A DNA stretch of 64,000 bases, taken from NCBI GenBank assembly GCA_003142595.1, contig PLMU01000007.1, forward strand, positions 129,166 to 193,165, given 5' to 3'. Shown one piece after another: positions 44,901-53,870 of the stretch. Numbering within the stretch: the stretch's first letter is position 1; every line of letters begins with the position of its first letter. The notes under the pieces are model-generated. The model had not been told where the DNA came from. It searched no databases and saw nothing but the letters and a program-made list of their open reading frames with translations. Both the position numbers and the translations under genes were made by a program. The DNA comes from Phycisphaerales bacterium. Its GTDB lineage: Bacteria > Planctomycetota > Phycisphaerae > Sedimentisphaerales > UBA12454.

Positions 44901-45532
44901 GAAATGTCAATGTTGACGCAATCGAACAGCAGCAGGAGCTTGAAAAGAGAAATGATTTCCTCTCAAGTCAGATTGAAGACCTTAACAATAGCAAAAATCA
45001 GCTTCAGCAATTGATTAACCGCCTTAATAAAGAATCGATAGACAAATTCGCTGTAACTTTCGAGCAGATAAGAATCAATTTCCAGGAAGTATTCCGCAAA
45101 CTCTTCGGCGGCGGCAAAGCCGATGTTATCCTCGAACAGCCTGAAGATATTCTCGAAAGCGGCATCGAAATTATCGCCCGTCCTCCGGGCAAAGAGCCCA
45201 GAAGCATCAGCCTTCTCAGCGGCGGCGAAAAAACAATGACTGCTATCGCCCTGCTGTTTGCCATATTTAAAACAAAGCCTTCGCCGTTCTGTTTCCTCGA
45301 CGAAGTTGACGCGGCTCTGGACGAAGCAAATAACGAGCGGTTCGACCTGATTGTGCAGGAATTTAAAAAGAATTCCCAGTTCGTAATTATTACGCACGCC
45401 AAACGAACAATGAGTATTGCCGATATGCTTTTCGGAATCACTATGCAGCAGAAAGGCATCAGCAAGAAGATTAGCGTAACGTTTGACAGCTATGAGGCCG
45501 AGAAGGAAGATGAAGAAGCCGCTGTTGCGTAA
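41966..45532 (+). CDS. smc: Chromosome segregation protein SMC
   Basis: Condensin ATPase that compacts and separates sister chromosomes. Start chosen at TTG 41966: GGAGG at 41955-41959 is 6 bases before it and the product then begins MRLEKIVLDGFKSF, the family N-terminus; 1188 residues. Walker A GPNGCGKSN (31-39), long coiled coils (about 170-500 and 680-1010), hinge (about 510-670, FIKGIIADII), signature LSGGEK (1084-1089) and Walker B FLDEVDAALDEAN (about 1110-1122). ScpA/ScpB partners are not in the window. Confidence 0.96.
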   Translation: MRLEKIVLDGFKSFADKTEFHFNQQITAIVGPNGCGKSNVVDALKWVLGEQSTKSLRSGQMSDVIFSGSAARKPMGMAEVCLHFSQANSLGLEQDELVITRRLYRSGESEYLINNKASRLKDIRELFMDTGVGVRAYSIIEQGQIAQILTSSKTDRRFIFEEAAGISKYKAQKKEALRRLENTEQNLLRLADIVGEVQKQLRSIKLQAGKARSYLQYNQRLKELRVTFSLAQYHQIKTETTQKTAQADELQNQLAAVVAQVSQNDANLSTLAAAITEKENEINRCDNSLVSITGRIEQQQQKIEFLRKRIQEMQDRSKLEEHNISQIQQRLADFETEITQSVSKLEHISTILEHKSADLEKLQEQIRTINLSCAETESELQDEKTGIIDIVRHTAQLHNEIQSTNIYRNNLSGQKNRLADRVSQTQQQFESLLGGKAQNQARLDDINKVITELQQQLESKRQQINQIDQDVAQTNEMLAQAREQRSAIQSELKVISDMEDRREGIDNAVKKILATNKPFIKGIIADIIRAKPQYAAAIEAALEGKADALVANSWQQVLNDKALAQAGGRVRFICTDRLEPFVESIGLPQTDAILGRAVEFVSFDHEYAQLVWQMLGKTIIVENIQNAFELASFCSFGYSFVTIDGDILNSDASFSTGPIGKTVGLISRKSRLVQLTGELEQISAKISGLEDKLAAGIRENEHLERLCKDFRTSVYEANTEKTNVASDLNVIEQNIKRLSDEQPILTGEIQSLEKQISETVNKEYQSKQQLQELETVNAQRTAHIEQLEMQLTEKKKTLEQNSAELTELKVFIGQGQEQKKAIEQKIAGLNIQIEHSKGELASAQSNIKSCVEQIDQSQKDINGTESEISELLTQKQAAHEQSVKLHEEVNAMIEQRRQTEETLRQDRLKQTELDQQIGQLKLELGQLDVRAADLTQRVTEELTMDLAAEYQNYNATGEINWDAVKDEIAELRGKIERLGNVNVDAIEQQQELEKRNDFLSSQIEDLNNSKNQLQQLINRLNKESIDKFAVTFEQIRINFQEVFRKLFGGGKADVILEQPEDILESGIEIIARPPGKEPRSISLLSGGEKTMTAIALLFAIFKTKPSPFCFLDEVDAALDEANNERFDLIVQEFKKNSQFVIITHAKRTMSIADMLFGITMQQKGISKKISVTFDSYEAEKEDEEAAVA

Positions 45533-45618
45533 TTTCGCTATCTGCCCTTAAAAACAAGGTTGCAAATACAGGAGAAACCTTTATATTCTTTACCTGTCTT
45601 TTTTGATATTTATTTTTT

Positions 45619-46854
45619 ATGCCTGAAAAAACTGATATATACAAACTTGCCAACGGAATGACGATTATCGGCGTTCCTGTGGCCGGAGTGCAATCTGCCG
45701 CGTTTGAGTTTCTTCTGCCGGGCGGTGCTTCTCTAATGCCCGACGGCTGCTGCGGTGCACCTGCGGTAATTGAAGACTGGATTTTCAGAGGAGCAGGCGG
45801 CAAAAGCAGCAGAGAGCTTACTGACCTTCTCGACGGCTTGGGTCTTCATCGCGGAAGCGCAGTCGAATCGAAACATATCGCCCTGGCGGCGGCACTCGAA
45901 GCGGAAAATTTGCTCAAAGCCATTGAGCTTTACGCTGATATCATCCTCAAACCTGCTCTCGAACCTCAGCAGTTCGAATATTCAAAACAACTCGCGCTGC
46001 AGGGACTGCTCAGCCTTGACGACGACCCAAGACATAAAACGATGCTTTTGCTCAGGGAGCATTTTTATCCCGACCCGCTGGGCAGAAACACCGCAGGCAA
46101 ACAGGAAGATTTGCAGAATCTTACAGCCCAAAAAGCAAAACAGATATTCGATGAAAATTTCAGTCTTTCGCAGACAATTCTGGCTGTCGCAGGAAAATAT
46201 GATTTCAAAACACTTTGCTCTGCTGGAGAAAAACTCTTCGCCGCCGAAAAACCAAAAAAAACAAAAGATATAACCGCAAAAAAACAATCGCTTGCCCATC
46301 ATCATTATCCGCACGAAGGCGCTCAGGTGCATATCGGCCTGATGACAGGCTCTGTAACAGCTCAAAGCAAGGATTATTATAACGCCAGGCTCGCTGTCGC
46401 CGTTCTTTCAGGCGGTATGAGCTCAAGACTTTTTACCGAGGTCAGAGAAAAAAGAGGTCTTTGTTACGCTATCGGCGCTAGTTTCCACAGCCTCAAAGAA
46501 ATGGCCGGCATCGGCTGTTACGCCGGCTGTGCTCCCGAAAAGGCACAGGAAACTTACGATGTGATAATTCAGCAATTTAAAAGTCTTGCCGACGGCGTAA
46601 GCGAACAGGAACTTGCGCGGGCAAAAATCGGACTGCAAAGCGCACTGGTTATGCAAAGCGAATCTACTTCAGCAAGGTCTGGTGCTGCCGCATCGGATTA
46701 CTATATGCTCGGAAAAGTCCGCAGCCTTGACGAAATAAAACAGAATATAGAAAAAACCACCGTTAAAAGCGTTCTCGAATATCTGAAAAATAATCCTTTC
46801 GATAAATTCTGCTCTGTAACTATAGGACCGACAGAAATAAAAACGATACAATAA
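45619..46854 (+). CDS. M16-family peptidase homologue lacking the zinc motif, R/Y-bearing subunit
   Basis: 411 residues of two-domain M16 fold. The HxxEH zinc site is A49-V-I-E52-D53, so both histidines are missing and it cannot bind catalytic zinc in the normal way. It keeps the C-terminal substrate-binding motif R276-x-x-R279-G-L-x-Y283. The next gene, overlapping by one base (TAATG), has the zinc site but not this motif. The two probably form a heterodimer like mitochondrial processing peptidase or the bacterial paired M16 enzymes. Secretion signal absent. No clear SD precedes the ATG. Confidence 0.85.
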   Translation: MPEKTDIYKLANGMTIIGVPVAGVQSAAFEFLLPGGASLMPDGCCGAPAVIEDWIFRGAGGKSSRELTDLLDGLGLHRGSAVESKHIALAAALEAENLLKAIELYADIILKPALEPQQFEYSKQLALQGLLSLDDDPRHKTMLLLREHFYPDPLGRNTAGKQEDLQNLTAQKAKQIFDENFSLSQTILAVAGKYDFKTLCSAGEKLFAAEKPKKTKDITAKKQSLAHHHYPHEGAQVHIGLMTGSVTAQSKDYYNARLAVAVLSGGMSSRLFTEVREKRGLCYAIGASFHSLKEMAGIGCYAGCAPEKAQETYDVIIQQFKSLADGVSEQELARAKIGLQSALVMQSESTSARSGAAASDYYMLGKVRSLDEIKQNIEKTTVKSVLEYLKNNPFDKFCSVTIGPTEIKTIQ

Positions 46855-48071
46855 TGGAATTAAAACATAAAAAACTTGCCAACGGCCTGAATATCATCGG
46901 CGAAGTCAATAAAGACGCCCAGTCGGCGGCAGCAGGCTTTTTTGTAAAAACCGGCTCAAGGGATGAGACCGACGACATCAACGGCGTAAGCCATTTTCTC
47001 GAGCATATGATTTTTAAAGGCACAGACAAACTTTCAGCTCACGATGTTAACCGCATCTTCGACGATATTGGCGCACAATACAACGCCTGCACTACAGAAG
47101 AAAATACCATTTACTATGCAGCGACTTTGCCTGAACAACTCGCCGGAACCGTAAAGTTATGGTGTCAATTGATGCGTCCCGCTCTGAGGGATGACGATTT
47201 CAATATGGAAAAAAATGTCATCCTCGAAGAAATCGCGATGTATAAGGATTTGCCGGAGTTCGATGTCCGCGAAAGCTGCAGAACTTTGCATTTCGGTTCG
47301 CATCCCTGCGGAAAAAGCGTGCTCGGTTCGGTCGAAAGCATAAAGGCTCTGAAAAGCAAACAGATGAGAGAATATTTCGAAAGCAGATATGCTCCGAATA
47401 ATATGACCGCTGCGATTGCGGGAAATTTCGACTTCGAAAAAATCTGCGATTACATAGAAAGCCTATGCGGAAACTGGACACCCAAACAGGCCGAACGAAA
47501 AACCGAATATTTCGCCGGAACCGGAAAGAAAGAATCTCAGAAAAAAAATAATCTTAATATTCAGCATATTTGCCTGATGAGTCCGACCGTTTCATACCAG
47601 GACGACAGGGCTTATGCCGCTATGCTGCTTGCGAAAATTATCGGCGACGAGGTCGGATCACGGTTTTTCTGGGAATTGGTAGATACTGCCATTGCTGAAA
47701 CCGCCAGTATGCATTGTGAAGCGATGGACGGCGTAGGTGCTTTTTACACTTATGTCCGGGCCGATGCGAAAAATAGCTCAAAAGCTATGCAAATTGTCGA
47801 GAATATTTTCAAGTCGCTGAATAAAGATAAAATCACGGCAGCCGAACTCCAGAAAGCCAAAAATAAGGTCCTGTCGGGCGTTACGATTAAAAACGAGATT
47901 CCGATGGGAAGGCTGGTTGAGCTTGGTCTAAACTGGGTCTATTTAGGCAAGTATAGGCCTATTGAAGACGAAATTCAGCGGGTTAAACGCGTAACCCTGG
48001 AAGATTTACAAAATCTTATTGTTCAATATCCGCCTATAAATTTCACTCAGTTTTCGATAGGGCCGGAATAA
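46854..48071 (+). CDS. M16-family zinc peptidase, catalytic subunit
   Basis: 405 residues. Zinc motif H47-F-L-E50-H51 with the distal ligand E126 in ILEEI, followed by the usual YNACTTEE segment. In the C-terminal half the R-x-x-RGL-x-Y motif is replaced by a divergent WELVDTAIAET sequence, so it likely depends on the preceding protein for substrate binding. Start ATG 46854 overlaps the stop of that gene by one base. Cytoplasmic, probably degrading peptides or processing precursors. Confidence 0.9.
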   Translation: MELKHKKLANGLNIIGEVNKDAQSAAAGFFVKTGSRDETDDINGVSHFLEHMIFKGTDKLSAHDVNRIFDDIGAQYNACTTEENTIYYAATLPEQLAGTVKLWCQLMRPALRDDDFNMEKNVILEEIAMYKDLPEFDVRESCRTLHFGSHPCGKSVLGSVESIKALKSKQMREYFESRYAPNNMTAAIAGNFDFEKICDYIESLCGNWTPKQAERKTEYFAGTGKKESQKKNNLNIQHICLMSPTVSYQDDRAYAAMLLAKIIGDEVGSRFFWELVDTAIAETASMHCEAMDGVGAFYTYVRADAKNSSKAMQIVENIFKSLNKDKITAAELQKAKNKVLSGVTIKNEIPMGRLVELGLNWVYLGKYRPIEDEIQRVKRVTLEDLQNLIVQYPPINFTQFSIGPE

Positions 48072-48090
48072 TTTTAATTTCACCAATTTT

Positions 48091-48118
48091 TTGCTTTTTT
48101 CATAATTTATGGTATAAT
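48091..48118 (+). promoter_or_regulatory. Promoter for the small gene at 48145
   Basis: TTGCTT (48091-48096), 16-base spacer, TATAAT (48113-48118). AAGGAG at 48127-48132 follows. Confidence 0.5.
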
Positions 48119-48144
48119 ACGTTCTCAAGGAGTAATTGTCAGTT

Positions 48145-48558
48145 ATGGAAAACAAAAATGATGACAATGGCAGAATTGCACGGATAGAAGTTCCTTCTAT
48201 GCCTACGTTCGAAGAAATATTGAGAAATAAAAAACCTGCTGCATACGCATCTATACGAAACTCCGACGAAAAAGAGTTTGTCAGCAAAATCGTCGAAAAA
48301 ATCAGCCGGGGCGACGGGCAGGATTTCTCAGAAGAAGTTCCATCTTTCAATCTCGGTCAGCAGATTCTCTCGCAGCAAAGAAAAATAGCCGGTCTTAAAA
48401 GAAAATCCCCTTCATCAACTGATGCAGGCAATACTCAACCATCTCCATCGATAAAACTTCCTTCGATACAATCTATACAACCCCCGGCATCGCCGCAGCA
48501 GCAGATTATCTCTGAAATAATCGCCAGGGAAATTAAAAATTTAACCTCTGTTCGGTAG
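48145..48558 (+). CDS. Small hydrophilic protein of unknown function
   Basis: 137 residues from the ATG at 48145 (AAGGAG 12 bases upstream; an in-frame TTG at 48136 is too close). Charged N-terminal half (ARIEVPSMPTFEEIL, then KEFVSKIVEKISRGD), Pro/Ser/Gln-rich middle and a C-terminal short helix (IISEIIAREIKNL). No signal peptide or membrane segment. I do not recognise a family. It has its own promoter and is cut off from the following operon by another promoter. Confidence 0.65.
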   Translation: MENKNDDNGRIARIEVPSMPTFEEILRNKKPAAYASIRNSDEKEFVSKIVEKISRGDGQDFSEEVPSFNLGQQILSQQRKIAGLKRKSPSSTDAGNTQPSPSIKLPSIQSIQPPASPQQQIISEIIAREIKNLTSVR

Positions 48559-48580
48559 CCGGCCGCACGTAAAGTCTTTG

Positions 48581-48609
48581 TTGACAATACCCTTGCTTTA
48601 CTTTAACAT
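48581..48609 (+). promoter_or_regulatory. Promoter of the isocitrate dehydrogenase-LPS operon
   Basis: Consensus TTGACA (48581-48586), 17-base spacer and TAACAT (48604-48609), 30 bases before the next ATG, which has GGAG at 48624-48627. No further promoter is evident before plsY, so one transcript may cover nine genes. Confidence 0.65.
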
Positions 48610-48638
48610 ATTCTGTTTTTACTGGAGATATTCTAATT

Positions 48639-49721
48639 ATGACAACGGTTACACTGATTACAGGCGATGGAATTGGTCCCGAAATCGCTGAGGCAGCAAA
48701 AAGATGTATTGACGCGACAGGCGTCGACATTAAATGGGAAATGGCCGAGGCCGGCGTGGACGTTATGGCCAAAACCGGTACGCCTCTTCCGCAGGCTACT
48801 ATTGACTCGGTAAAGAAAAACGGAATCGGATTAAAAGCCCCCATCACAACTCCGGTCGGCACAGGTTTTCGAAGCATTAATGTTTTTTTGAGACAGGAGC
48901 TTGAGCTTTACGCATGCCTGCGGCCGTGCAAAAGCTACAAAGGCGTGCGCAGCAGATACAGCAATATCGACCTTGTGCTTGTCCGCGAAAATACCGAAGA
49001 CCTTTACGCGGGCATCGAATTTGAAAAAGGCAAAGACGATACGATAGAACTTATCAACTGGCTCAACAATCACAGCAAAAGAAAAATCGGTAACGATGCC
49101 GGAATAAGTATCAAGCCAATCAGCGTTAAAGGCACGGAAAAAATAGTGCGTTTCGCATTCGAATACGCCAGAAAAAATAAAAGAAAAAAAGTAACAAGCG
49201 TTCACAAAGCCAACATTATGAAATACACCGACGGCCTGTGGCTTGAAATAAGCAGAAAAATAGCAAAGAAATATTCTGATATCGAATTCGAAGACCGCAT
49301 CGTAGATAATATGTGTATGCAGCTTATACAAAAGCCGGAGCTTTATGATGTTCTGGTTCTGCCGAATCTTTACGGCGATATTCTCAGCGACCTTTGTGCA
49401 GGACTTGTCGGCGGACTTGGCGTTGCGCCGGGCGCGAACATCGGCGACAAGGGCGCTATCTTCGAAGCCACTCACGGAAGCGCACCGAAATACGCAGGCC
49501 AAAATAAAGTCAATCCGTGCGCTTTGATTCTTTCCGGCGTTCTGCTGCTGCGGCATATTGGCAAAACAAAAGAGGCGGATAAACTCGAAAAGGCAGTCGC
49601 GGATGTTATAGCCCAGGGCAAAGATGTAACTTATGATATGAAAGCCGACAGGAACGATCCGACCGCCGTCGGAACAAGCCAAATGGCTGACGCAATAATC
49701 CGAAAAATTAAAAACGGCTAA
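48639..49721 (+). CDS. NAD-dependent isocitrate dehydrogenase (IDH/IPMDH family)
   Basis: Oxidative decarboxylation of isocitrate to 2-oxoglutarate. 360 residues; GDGIGPEI (9-16), the substrate loop SINVFLRQ (about 84-91, Ser as in isocitrate-specific members) followed by [19 protein letters not shown] (about 123-132), and [17 protein letters not shown] (about 244-260). The sequence pattern favours isocitrate over isopropylmalate or homoisocitrate. It leads an operon of lipid A/core genes, an unexpected partner for a TCA enzyme. Confidence 0.88.
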   Translation: MTTVTLITGDGIGPEIAEAAKRCIDATGVDIKWEMAEAGVDVMAKTGTPLPQATIDSVKKNGIGLKAPITTPVGTGFRSINVFLRQELELYACLRPCKSYKGVRSRYSNIDLVLVRENTEDLYAGIEFEKGKDDTIELINWLNNHSKRKIGNDAGISIKPISVKGTEKIVRFAFEYARKNKRKKVTSVHKANIMKYTDGLWLEISRKIAKKYSDIEFEDRIVDNMCMQLIQKPELYDVLVLPNLYGDILSDLCAGLVGGLGVAPGANIGDKGAIFEATHGSAPKYAGQNKVNPCALILSGVLLLRHIGKTKEADKLEKAVADVIAQGKDVTYDMKADRNDPTAVGTSQMADAIIRKIKNG

Positions 49722-49742
49722 ATATTATTTCAGGAGCCTGAT

Positions 49743-50804
49743 TTGTACGCGACTTTCTGGCGAAAACTGGTTGCATCCCAAAATCCGCCGCTGGTCTATA
49801 GGATTCTGCGATGGGCGTTGCTTGTGCCTTCATTTTTTTACCGCATCGCTGTCGCTCTGCGCAATCAGCTCTATGACAAGTCCGTTTTAAAAACGGTAAA
49901 AGTTCCCGCCGCAGTAATAAGCATCGGCAACATCACTACCGGCGGCACCGGCAAAACACCTCTGGTCGCCTGGCTTTGCAATCATTACACCGCCAAAGGT
50001 GTTTCGACCGCTGTGCTGACAAGAGGCTATAAAACTAAGGATTCTGTCTTTGCCGACGAGCCTGCGATGCTCGCCAAGGCATCACCGGACGCAAAAGTTA
50101 TTGTCAACCCCGACAGAATAGCCGGCGCCCAAAAAGCGATTAGCGAATACAATGCAAAACTTCTGATTATGGATGACGGCTTTCAGCATCGAAAACTTGC
50201 CAGAGATATCGATATTGTCGCTGTCGATGCGACTGAACCGTTCGGCTACGAAAAACTTCTGCCCGCCGGCCTGTTAAGAGAGCCGCTCGATTCGCTCAAA
50301 AGAGCGGATGCAGTTGTGATAACGCGTTCCAACCAGAACAGCCCTGAAATAATCAGTGAAATAAAAGATAGAATATCCCAGATTAACTCTGATATTGTCT
50401 TTGCCTCTGCTGTTCATAAGCCTTTGGGCGTAAAACTCATAAAAGACGACCAAATGCAGTTAAAAGAGCTTATCGGCAAAAAAATATATGCCTTTTGCGG
50501 CATCGGCAACCCGGCTTCTTTTTTTCAAACTCTCTCGGATATGGCTCTTAACATTGTCGGCACAAAAGTATATAATGATCACTATATGTATACCGACGCC
50601 GACATCGCGGCCATCTACGAAGACGCTTCATATAAGCATGCACAGCTTGTTCTTACAACGCATAAGGATTGGATAAAAACCGCTCTTTTGAGTATTGATA
50701 AATTTGAAATACCGTTCGCTGCCCTGCTGATAGAGCTTGAGTTTATCGGCGGACAGGAAAATATTATTGCTCTTGTTGATAAGGCTATTGAAAAATATGT
50801 ATGA
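49743..50804 (+). CDS. lpxK: Tetraacyldisaccharide 4'-kinase LpxK
   Basis: Phosphorylates the lipid A precursor at the inner membrane. 353 residues; TTG start at 49743 with AGGAG 6 bases upstream. An N-terminal hydrophobic helix (about 18-35), Walker A NITTGGTGKTP (about 59-69), and DDGFQHRKL (about 141-149) are the family signatures. It overlaps hldE by 8 bases. Confidence 0.93.
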   Translation: MYATFWRKLVASQNPPLVYRILRWALLVPSFFYRIAVALRNQLYDKSVLKTVKVPAAVISIGNITTGGTGKTPLVAWLCNHYTAKGVSTAVLTRGYKTKDSVFADEPAMLAKASPDAKVIVNPDRIAGAQKAISEYNAKLLIMDDGFQHRKLARDIDIVAVDATEPFGYEKLLPAGLLREPLDSLKRADAVVITRSNQNSPEIISEIKDRISQINSDIVFASAVHKPLGVKLIKDDQMQLKELIGKKIYAFCGIGNPASFFQTLSDMALNIVGTKVYNDHYMYTDADIAAIYEDASYKHAQLVLTTHKDWIKTALLSIDKFEIPFAALLIELEFIGGQENIIALVDKAIEKYV

Positions 50805-52287
50805 CGAACTGATAAATATTGTTCAAAACCTCGGCTCACCGAAAGTACTGCTGGCCGGAGACTTTTTGCTGGATATTTATGTCTATGGCGACGCACTAAG
50901 AATTAGTCCCGAAGCACCTGTTCCGGTGCTAAAGGTCATCAGCAGAGAATACCGCCCCGGCGGAGCCGCCTCCGTCGCCGCAGACCTTGCGGCTCTGGGC
51001 GCAAAAACGATTTGCCTGGGAGCGGTTGGAAAAGATACTAACGCTCAAACTCTTAAAATGCTCCTCGAAGGCGTCGGCGCTGATATATCCGGCATGGTCG
51101 AAGTCCTCGACAGACCCACAATCACAAAAGAAAGATTCGTCGGCCTTGCTCAGCACATCCATCCCCAGCAGCTTTTAAGAGTGGACGAAGAAAATGATTC
51201 GCCTTTAAGCGAACAGATTTATCAAAAACTTCTCGATATGTATAAAAAGAAGCTCCCGCAGGTGGATATCGTCTGTCTGCAGGATTATAATAAAGGATTG
51301 TTCGAAAAAGATTTTTGCATTTCATTGATTAAACTCGCCAAAGCAGCCGGCAAAAAAGTTCTTATAGACCCGGCCCCGAAAGCGGACTTTGCAAAATACT
51401 CCAATGCCTCGGTAATTACACCAAACCGTCTTGAAGCTTCCGCTGCATCTGGAATTAGTATAAAAACCATTGACGATGCCGCCAAAGCCGCTGCCAAACT
51501 CAGTAAAGAACTTAAACTCGACGCTGTTGTGATAACTCTCGACAAAGAAGGCGCGTATCTGAAAACAAATTCCATCGGACAGCATATTCCTACAATTACA
51601 AGAAAAGTTTATGACGTTACTGGTGCAGGCGATGTGGTCCTTGCCGCCCTTGCCGCCTCGCTTGCGGCAGGAGTCGATTACAAATTGGCCGTTGAAATCT
51701 GCAATATCGCAGGCGGTATTGAGGTCGAGAAATTCGGCACCGCGACTGTTACAATCGACGAAATTATTAACGAACTTATTAGCAGAAAACAAAAAAGCGG
51801 CTCAAAACTCAAAAGCTTCGAGCAGCTCGAAAATCAGCTTAAATGGCACAGAAGCCTCAAACATAAAATCGTATTTACTAACGGCTGTTTTGACGTTTTG
51901 CACAGGGGACACATTGAATTTTTGAACTTCTGCAAAAAACAGGGCGACATTGTTGTGCTGGCCCTTAACAGCGACAAAAGCGTAAAAAAAATTAAAGATC
52001 CAGACAGGCCGATTAACAACCAGCTCGACAGAGCGGCTGTTCTTTCTGCGATTGAAAGCGTTGATTATATCGTAATCTTCGACGATCCCGACCCTCTGAA
52101 CACTGTCAAAAAAGTTAAGCCGGATGTGCTTGTCAAAGGTCAGGACTGGGAACATAAAGGCGTTATCGGCAGAGAATTTGTCGAATCTAACGGCGGGAAA
52201 GTCGTGCTTGCTCCTCTGGTCGAGGGAAAAAGTTCCACCGACACCATCGAAAAAATGAAATCGCTCAAGAAGGAGAAGAAAAAATGA
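50797..52287 (+). CDS. hldE: Bifunctional heptose kinase/adenylyltransferase HldE
   Basis: Two steps of ADP-heptose synthesis in one protein: heptose-7-phosphate 1-kinase (PfkB fold, residues about 1-325, GAGD at 276-279 with D279 as base) and heptose-1-phosphate adenylyltransferase (about 350-490, NGCFDVLHRGH with the HxGH motif). Start at ATG 50797 (496 residues), overlapping lpxK. The gmhA and gmhB genes follow directly, completing the pathway from sedoheptulose 7-phosphate except for the final epimerase HldD, not in this window. Confidence 0.94.
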   Translation: MYDELINIVQNLGSPKVLLAGDFLLDIYVYGDALRISPEAPVPVLKVISREYRPGGAASVAADLAALGAKTICLGAVGKDTNAQTLKMLLEGVGADISGMVEVLDRPTITKERFVGLAQHIHPQQLLRVDEENDSPLSEQIYQKLLDMYKKKLPQVDIVCLQDYNKGLFEKDFCISLIKLAKAAGKKVLIDPAPKADFAKYSNASVITPNRLEASAASGISIKTIDDAAKAAAKLSKELKLDAVVITLDKEGAYLKTNSIGQHIPTITRKVYDVTGAGDVVLAALAASLAAGVDYKLAVEICNIAGGIEVEKFGTATVTIDEIINELISRKQKSGSKLKSFEQLENQLKWHRSLKHKIVFTNGCFDVLHRGHIEFLNFCKKQGDIVVLALNSDKSVKKIKDPDRPINNQLDRAAVLSAIESVDYIVIFDDPDPLNTVKKVKPDVLVKGQDWEHKGVIGREFVESNGGKVVLAPLVEGKSSTDTIEKMKSLKKEKKK

Positions 52288-52850
52288 AAGAACTCATCAG
52301 GCAAACGCTCGCGGAACATCGCAAAATGCTTGAAAACCTTCAGCAGACAGGTATCGATACCATTGAGAAAGCGGCTAATACAATAATCAATTGCGTTAAG
52401 AAAGGCGGAGTAGTGTATATCTGCGGCAACGGAGGCTCGGCCGCCGATGCTCAGCATATCGCCGCCGAACTTATCGGCAGATTCCTGAAAAACAGAAAAG
52501 CTCTGCCCGCCGTCGCCCTTTCAACTGATACTTCCGTTTTAACTGCAGTCGCAAATGATACCGGCTTCGATAAAATTTTTGCAAGACAGGTTGAAGGGCT
52601 TGTAAAAAAAGGAGACTGCCTCTGGGCATTATCCACAAGCGGCAAAAGTCCGAATGTATTAGCCGCGGCGAAACTGGCCAAAAAACGCGGCGCTAAAATT
52701 ATAGCTTTCACCGGAAAAACAAACAGCCCGCTTGAAAAAATCGCGGATGTCTGTTTTTGTGCCCCGAATGACAAAACCTTCGCTGTGCAGGAAATGCATC
52801 AGATTGCGTATCATATTATATGCGGCCTGGTCGAAAGGCATTTTGCTTAG
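52284..52850 (+). CDS. gmhA: Sedoheptulose-7-phosphate isomerase GmhA
   Basis: First step of ADP-heptose synthesis. 188 residues, SIS domain: CGNGGSAADAQH (about 50-61) binds the sugar phosphate, ALSTDTSVLTA and ALSTSGKSPNVL follow. ATGA overlap with hldE shows translational coupling. Confidence 0.94.
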   Translation: MKELIRQTLAEHRKMLENLQQTGIDTIEKAANTIINCVKKGGVVYICGNGGSAADAQHIAAELIGRFLKNRKALPAVALSTDTSVLTAVANDTGFDKIFARQVEGLVKKGDCLWALSTSGKSPNVLAAAKLAKKRGAKIIAFTGKTNSPLEKIADVCFCAPNDKTFAVQEMHQIAYHIICGLVERHFA

Positions 52851-52859
52851 GAAATTATT

Positions 52860-53855
52860 ATGCCAGATAAAGCGATATTTCTCGACAGGGATGACACAAT
52901 TATCGAGGACCCCGGCTATATAAACAGCGCCGAACAGGTGAAACTTGTCCCCGCGGCGGCGCAGGCATTAGTCGAGCTTCGAAAACTTGGTTTTAAACTA
53001 ATCGTTGTTTCGAATCAGTCCGGCATTGCCCGCGGTATTATCCAGGAACAGGCCATTGGGCAGATACACGATAGACTAAAGCAGCTTCTTGCCGAACATA
53101 ACGCCTATTTGGACAGAATATATTTCTGCCCCTTTCATCCCGACGGAGCGGTGCAGAAATTCCGAAAAGACAGCGATTGGCGAAAACCAAAACCCGGAAT
53201 GCTCCTTGCCGCTTCGAAGGAAATGAAAATCAGTCTGGCCGATTCGTGGATGATTGGCAACGGCTATGCTGACATCGCAGCCGGAAAAGCCGCAGGATGC
53301 AGAACTGTCCTTATTAAATCGAACATAAAACCGCCTGAAAAAAAACCCGGCGACCCAGACCCCAATTTCGAGGTAATAAATATGCGAGAAGCGGTCAATG
53401 TAGTCAAAAGAGAAATTACACGAAAGCCCGCTCCCCCGCAGATGCAAACAATACAACAGCCCGAAATTCCGCAGTCGCCGTCCCCTGTTCCTGCCCCTGC
53501 CCTTCAAGAGCAGATAACAATAGATGAAGCGCAGCAGGAACCCGACAATGAGATACAAATTGAACCATCTCCACCGGCCGAACCCCCTGTTGCTTCCAAC
53601 AGAACAGAACAATTATTGGAAGATATTAAACTTCTTCTTAAAAGCCATCAGAGGAACGAGCAGTTTTCCGAATTTTCAGCTATGAAGCTTCTCGCAGGTG
53701 TCTTGCAGGTTCTTTCGCTGTTCTGCATCGTTGTGGCCGTATGGTATAAACTGTCCCCGACCGGAAAAGACGACGCCGTCTTTTCAGCTATCGGCTTTGC
53801 GGTTGTTTTCCAGCTCATAACCCTTACACTTTATATTATGCACAGAGACAAGTGA
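52860..53855 (+). CDS. gmhB: Heptose-1,7-bisphosphate phosphatase GmhB with C-terminal membrane tail
   Basis: Residues 1-185 are a HAD phosphatase of the GmhB/HisB-N type: D9-R-D11-D-T13 nucleophile block, SNQSGIARG (about 52-60), a Cys/His zinc loop (YFCPFHPDG) and GNGYADIAAGKAAG. It removes the 7-phosphate of heptose bisphosphate. Normal GmhB ends near 190. Here a Pro/Gln/Glu-rich linker (about 187-245), a short helix and two hydrophobic segments (about 275-297, 304-325) follow. The tail would tether the enzyme to the inner membrane, near the lipid A/core glycosyltransferases encoded alongside. I see no frameshift, so it is one continuous protein. Confidence 0.88.
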   Translation: MPDKAIFLDRDDTIIEDPGYINSAEQVKLVPAAAQALVELRKLGFKLIVVSNQSGIARGIIQEQAIGQIHDRLKQLLAEHNAYLDRIYFCPFHPDGAVQKFRKDSDWRKPKPGMLLAASKEMKISLADSWMIGNGYADIAAGKAAGCRTVLIKSNIKPPEKKPGDPDPNFEVINMREAVNVVKREITRKPAPPQMQTIQQPEIPQSPSPVPAPALQEQITIDEAQQEPDNEIQIEPSPPAEPPVASNRTEQLLEDIKLLLKSHQRNEQFSEFSAMKLLAGVLQVLSLFCIVVAVWYKLSPTGKDDAVFSAIGFAVVFQLITLTLYIMHRDK

Positions 53856-53870
53856 CGCGGCAGGCGCATT

